Shown here piece by piece: positions 13,732 through 16,959 of a DNA stretch of 16,959 nucleotides. Origin of the DNA: Candidatus Wolframiiraptor sp. EX4484-121 (GTDB taxonomy: Archaea > Thermoproteota > Nitrososphaeria_A > Caldarchaeales > Wolframiiraptoraceae); NCBI GenBank assembly GCA_002255105.1, contig NJEK01000009.1, positions 1 through 16,959 of the forward strand, in the 5' to 3' direction. The notes beneath the pieces were generated by a model, which had not been told where the DNA came from, did not search any database, and saw only the letters and a list, made by a program, of their open reading frames with translations. The first letter of the stretch is position 1; each line of letters starts with the position of its first letter. The position numbers and the translations under genes are program-made.

Positions 13732-14793
13732 TCATTCACGCTTAACCCTTAGGTCCAGGGCTATTGTGGATCTCCGAGGAGCTATCTCCATGACAGTCCT
13801 GGCATAGACTACATCCGCGCCGAATCCCAGATCCCGAACCCTCTCCAAGGCCCTCTCACACGCATCTCCGATCGGATCTCCTCCCCCACCCACCAAGTAT
13901 AGATGTATTATGCCGTTCGGTTTCACCTTCTCCAACGCTAGATCGAGGTAGTTTATCGAGCTATGTGGGAGATCCATTATCACCCTATCGAATTTCTCAC
14001 GAACCTCTTTCAGAACCTCTCTGCAGTCTCCCAGAATGGGCTTCACCCTATCCTCAACCCTATTCAACCTAATATTCTCGAGCATGAGCCTATACGCCTC
14101 AGGATTCAACTCTATGGCGAGGATCTTCGCGGTAGGCTGCCTCCTCGCTATGACTATCGAGAAAGATCCTATTCCGGCGAACATGTCTAGAACCTTCTCG
14201 CCCCCCGATACCGCGCTCGCGACCCTGAGTCTCTCGCCGGACATTCTGGGATTGAAGAAAGCCTTCTTCAAATCTACTCGGTATATGCATCCATGCTCTC
14301 GGTGGATCGTCTCGAATTTGTTTAGGCCCGCGATGACCCTATATTCCCTCAACCTATATACTCCCTTGGTCGCGCCCTCCTTCGACAAGACCGTTCTAAC
14401 TCCGGGATAGAGCCTCATCAACCCCTCGGCCACAATCTTCTCATAGGGCTTAAGCTCCCGCGGGATCTCGACCAAGATTATGTCCCCGATCAGGTCGTAG
14501 GATGATGGGAGGAGGTCTAGCAATTCCACTGGGAGCTTCCCCGAGACCGCCTCCTCCAAGCTCCTCGGCCTCCTCGGCCTCTCCTCGAAGCTCGCGGCCA
14601 CCATAGATACCTTAAGCTCTCTGAGGATGTCGCCGACGCTTCCCCCATCCTTTAATGGGAAGTGGATGAATCCATCCTCCTCGAAGGGCTTTAACCTGAG
14701 GTTCAAGACGCCGAGTTTCAGAAGCTTTCTCCTGACCTCCTCAGCCCTATTCTTCTCAACCCTCGCCGCCCAACACCTGACCTGCTTATCCAA
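13732..14793 (-). CDS. trm5: tRNA (guanine-37 N1)-methyltransferase Trm5
   Basis: A 353-residue SAM-dependent methyltransferase that makes m1G37 next to the anticodon, which prevents +1 frameshifting. Family marks are the N-terminal D1 region, the segment YRVDLKKAFFNPRMSGER before the catalytic domain, the SAM-binding motif VLDMFAGIGSF at 201-211, and the active-site region MDLPHSS at 273-279. Length with the D1 domain fits Trm5b-type archaeal enzymes; distinction from Trm5a, which can also act in wyosine synthesis, is not certain. It starts at TTG (14793); a stop lies just upstream in frame and no better start is seen. The next gene on the strand begins 43 nt after its stop. Confidence 0.93.
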   Translation of the reverse strand: MDKQVRCWAARVEKNRAEEVRRKLLKLGVLNLRLKPFEEDGFIHFPLKDGGSVGDILRELKVSMVAASFEERPRRPRSLEEAVSGKLPVELLDLLPSSYDLIGDIILVEIPRELKPYEKIVAEGLMRLYPGVRTVLSKEGATKGVYRLREYRVIAGLNKFETIHREHGCIYRVDLKKAFFNPRMSGERLRVASAVSGGEKVLDMFAGIGSFSIVIARRQPTAKILAIELNPEAYRLMLENIRLNRVEDRVKPILGDCREVLKEVREKFDRVIMDLPHSSINYLDLALEKVKPNGIIHLYLVGGGGDPIGDACERALERVRDLGFGADVVYARTVMEIAPRRSTIALDLRVKRE

Positions 14794-14907
14794 GCTCTCA
14801 CAGGATCACAGAACTTCTCAGGATTTAGAGATCTTGTTCGGGCTTGATGGCCGAGTTATAGTTTATTAGTTCGGCTGCCGAGGCGTAGGCGAGAAAGTTG
14901 AGCGGCG
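14794..14907. promoter_or_regulatory. Divergent intergenic region between trm5 and the PINA-like gene
   Basis: The 114-nt gap has one AT-rich island, ttatagtttattag (14856-14869), that could serve both directions. On the plus strand tttatta at 14862-14868 is about 40 nt before the ATG at 14908. No strong ribosome-binding site is seen for either gene. Confidence 0.3.
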
Positions 14908-16362
14908 ATGGAGGAAGTAATCATACCGGATCTATCGGCTATCCAGCTGAAGGCCGCCTCCCACCTCGTTAGGGAGGGGCGAGTGAGGGGTAGGCTTCTC
15001 ATCCATAGGGTTTTGTTGAAGAAGGTTATGGGAGTCAAGCTCGAGTACGTCGGAGACCTTAGAGACAGGGAGAGGAGCGATAGATTATTGATAGCTGAGG
15101 AGGCCGCGAGGCTTGACGCCTCTATCCTGACATGCGATCCGGTGATGGCCCAGCTCGCCGAATCTATGGGCTTGAAGCTCCTCTACGAGCTCCCCCCACC
15201 CCCATTCTCGATATCCCAGCTCTTCGAGGAGGATGTCATGAGCATCCACATAAAGGAGGGGCTTCCGCCCAGGGTTAAGCGGGGGGTTCCGGGTAGGTGG
15301 AGGTTTGTCGAGGTATCCGAGAAGCCCGTTTCGAGGCATGAGCTTGAGCTGTTGATAGCCCATCTGATGAGGGAGGCTTACAAGAGCTTCGGGGTTGACG
15401 CATTCCTCGAGATAGATAAGCCCGGGGTTAAGATCTTCCAGTTAAGGGATTATAGGGTTGTTATCACTAGGCCGCCTTTCTCGGATGGATTCGAGCTAAC
15501 CCTCGTCAAGCCTGTCATAAGGAGGGATCTAAGAGACTACTATCTCCCACCGCAGGTCGTCGATAGGCTTGAGAACAGGGCCGAGGGGATCCTGATCGCG
15601 GGCCCGCCTGGAATGGGCAAATCGACCTTCGCCCAAGCCCTAGCCGAATACTATCGCTCCCTGAATAAGGTCGTCAAGACCATCGAGAGCCCGAGGGATC
15701 TGAGGGTCTCACCCGACATAACCCAGTATTCGAAGGCGGCGGCGAGGGAGAGCGAATTGCATGACGTCCTCCTCCTAAGTAGACCTGACTACACGATCTT
15801 CGACGAGATAAGGGATTCAAGCGACTTCGACCTCTTCATAGATCTCAGGCTGGCCGGGATAGGGATGATAGGCGTAATTCACGCGACATCCCCGATAGAC
15901 GCGATTCAGAGGGTTGCGAACAGGGTTGATGTCGGACTGCTCCCATCGATAATAGATACGGTTATCTTCATGGATAAGGGTGAGATCCAGTCGATCTACG
16001 TCTTGGAGATGACCGTAAAGGTTCCAGCGGGGTTGAGGAAGGCGGATCTAGCGAGGCCGACCGTCATAGTCAAGGATCTCCTAACCGATGAACCATTATA
16101 CGAGCTATACGTCTTCGGGGAGAGGACCTTCGTCGTCCCCGTGAAGAAGCTTGAGGAGGGAAGGAAGCCGAGGACCCCTATCAGGCAGATAATGAACGCG
16201 CTTCAGAAGCATATCCCGGACTTCAGGATCGAGGAGGAGGGGAGCTTGGTGAGAATCTATATTCCGGGCCGCTACTACAGGGTCTATGTTAGGAAGGTTC
16301 AGAATAAGCTCCTAAAAATAGCCAGGAAGTATAGCCTAACCCTAGAAGCCCTGCCGAGCTAA
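14908..16362 (+). CDS. PINA-like ATPase: PIN domain, hexameric PilT-type ATPase, KH domain
   Basis: The 484-residue protein has three parts. An N-terminal PIN-like domain spans about 1-95 (IIPDLSAI with D8; SDRLLIAEEA with D58; ILTCDPVMAQLAESMG with D77). A central RecA-like secretion-type ATPase has Walker A GPPGMGKS at 232-239 and Walker B YTIFDE with E300. A C-terminal KH-like domain covers about 420-484 (IEEEGSLVRIYIPGRYYRVY). This is the architecture of archaeal PINA, a hexameric ATPase linked to Holliday-junction migration in Sulfolobus. The PIN domain is shorter than I expect: the stretch between the second strand and D58 that normally holds a conserved Glu and several helices is almost absent, so nuclease activity is doubtful. 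It is divergent from trm5. Confidence 0.88.
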   Translation: MEEVIIPDLSAIQLKAASHLVREGRVRGRLLIHRVLLKKVMGVKLEYVGDLRDRERSDRLLIAEEAARLDASILTCDPVMAQLAESMGLKLLYELPPPPFSISQLFEEDVMSIHIKEGLPPRVKRGVPGRWRFVEVSEKPVSRHELELLIAHLMREAYKSFGVDAFLEIDKPGVKIFQLRDYRVVITRPPFSDGFELTLVKPVIRRDLRDYYLPPQVVDRLENRAEGILIAGPPGMGKSTFAQALAEYYRSLNKVVKTIESPRDLRVSPDITQYSKAAARESELHDVLLLSRPDYTIFDEIRDSSDFDLFIDLRLAGIGMIGVIHATSPIDAIQRVANRVDVGLLPSIIDTVIFMDKGEIQSIYVLEMTVKVPAGLRKADLARPTVIVKDLLTDEPLYELYVFGERTFVVPVKKLEEGRKPRTPIRQIMNALQKHIPDFRIEEEGSLVRIYIPGRYYRVYVRKVQNKLLKIARKYSLTLEALPS

Positions 16363-16442
16363 ACCCAAATATCCGCGCATCGATCGTAGTTTGGATGATG
16401 TGGATCCGCCTCTGAATGGTGATGAGGTGGGAATACCGCTGA
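16363..16442. other. Short convergent intergenic gap
   Basis: An 80-nt gap between the PINA-like gene and the convergent ThiN remnant. I see no terminator hairpin, T-run or RNA gene in it. Confidence 0.4.
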
Positions 16443-16959
16443 TCATCTAGATGCCTCGGCGACCAGCCTCCTAACCTTATCCACGACGTCCATGGAGTCT
16501 CTTCCGAAGACTAGGGTCATGGGCTCCTTTCCCCAGTCTCCCAGATGATAGACTAGGTCTGGGACCCTTCCCCCAACCCTCCTCACGGCCACCTCTATAC
16601 CCCACGGAACAGTCCTCCCCTCGAGCCTCTTAATCTCCTCGGGCTCCTCCCGCCTATCATAGAAGCTTACGGTCCACCCCAGCTTCTCGGCAGCCTCGAT
16701 AAGCCTCTTATCATACCTTAGATTCATCGCCGACCTAATCCTGGGATCGAACTTCATGGCGGTTAGGACCGCGTTCGCGACATGCCTCGACGCCCCAAAC
16801 CAGGGCGCCTCAGATCGCGACATGCCTCGACGCCCCAAACCAGGGCGCCTCAGATGCCTTAACCCCATCATAGACCCTCACGATCCTCCCAGGTATCGCC
16901 GCTACGTCGGATAGGTCGTCTGCCCCCTCGATCGCCATCACTAGATTCGATTGAGATTC
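16443..16959 (-). pseudogene. thiN: ThiN (thiamine-phosphate synthase) domain, disrupted and 5'-partial
   Basis: Read on the minus strand from the window edge, the frame gives NLVMAIEGADDLSDVAAIPG, RIVRVYDGVKASEAPWFGAS and RHVA, then meets a stop (16810-16812). The next frame continues NAVLTAMKFDPRIRSAMNLR and on to a TGA at 16443-16445. Together these are a ThiN domain, which couples HMP-pyrophosphate with thiazole phosphate in archaeal thiamine synthesis; the conserved His of SRHVA is present. The break is caused by a perfect 40-bp tandem duplication (16776-16815 and 16816-16855). Removing one copy restores a single frame. The N-terminus lies outside the window, so it could be a ThiD-ThiN fusion, a stand-alone ThiN, or a ThiR-like regulator with a helix-turn-helix. 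Confidence 0.85.
16776..16855. repeat. Perfect 40-bp tandem duplication
   Basis: Two identical 40-bp units, 16776-16815 and 16816-16855, each starting cgcgacatgcctcgac and ending gcgcctcagat. Because 40 is not a multiple of 3, the duplication shifts the reading frame of the ThiN gene. Identity without a single mismatch points to a very recent event or an assembly artefact. Confidence 0.95.

Overview
The window reads as a piece of a thermophilic archaeal chromosome. Evidence is gene content (Cdc48-type AAA ATPase, archaeal FEN1, Trm5, a PIN-ATPase-KH protein, ThiN, remnants of aEF1-beta), TATA-type promoters about 25-30 nt before start codons, frequent TTG/GTG starts, and arginine encoded mostly by AGG/AGA. 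A TACK-group lineage (Bathyarchaeia- or Korarchaeia-like) seems most likely, but the sequence alone does not settle this. The fragmented or frameshifted genes are consistent with either real decay or a draft or metagenome assembly.

Region 1 (1-2250) is gene-poor and broken. It holds a partial unknown ORF (9-311), a minus-strand protein resembling IS110-type DEDD transposases (622-1554), stretches that look coding but change frame, and a chimeric junction. At that junction the N-terminal half of the archaeal zinc-ribbon protein runs into the C-terminal half of elongation factor 1-beta (1992-2233).

Region 2 (2312-4772) is a two-gene unit: a Cdc48/VAT-like double AAA+ ATPase followed 4 nt later by a small winged-helix-like protein.

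Region 3 (4896-11570) is a CUT1-type (carbohydrate/polyol class) ABC importer. Permeases MalG-like and MalF-like and a Tat-exported binding protein form one minus-strand operon. A divergent Gfo/Idh/MocA oxidoreductase shares its promoter region. A second minus-strand operon carries two different MalK-like ATPases. These have complementary defects: one has a degenerate signature motif, the other has lost the Q-loop Gln and the switch His. They are expected to pair into one consensus and one degenerate ATP site, a layout well known in exporters and not expected in a CUT1 importer. This is the most interesting system in the window.

Region 4 (11648-14793, minus strand) is informational and maintenance genes: FEN1, a membrane-anchored transglutaminase-like protein whose N-terminus is in another frame, and Trm5. 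Divergently, 14908-16362 encodes a PINA-like PIN-ATPase-KH protein with a shortened PIN domain. The right edge holds a ThiN (thiamine-phosphate synthase) domain interrupted by a perfect 40-bp tandem duplication. I saw no rRNA, tRNA or CRISPR array.
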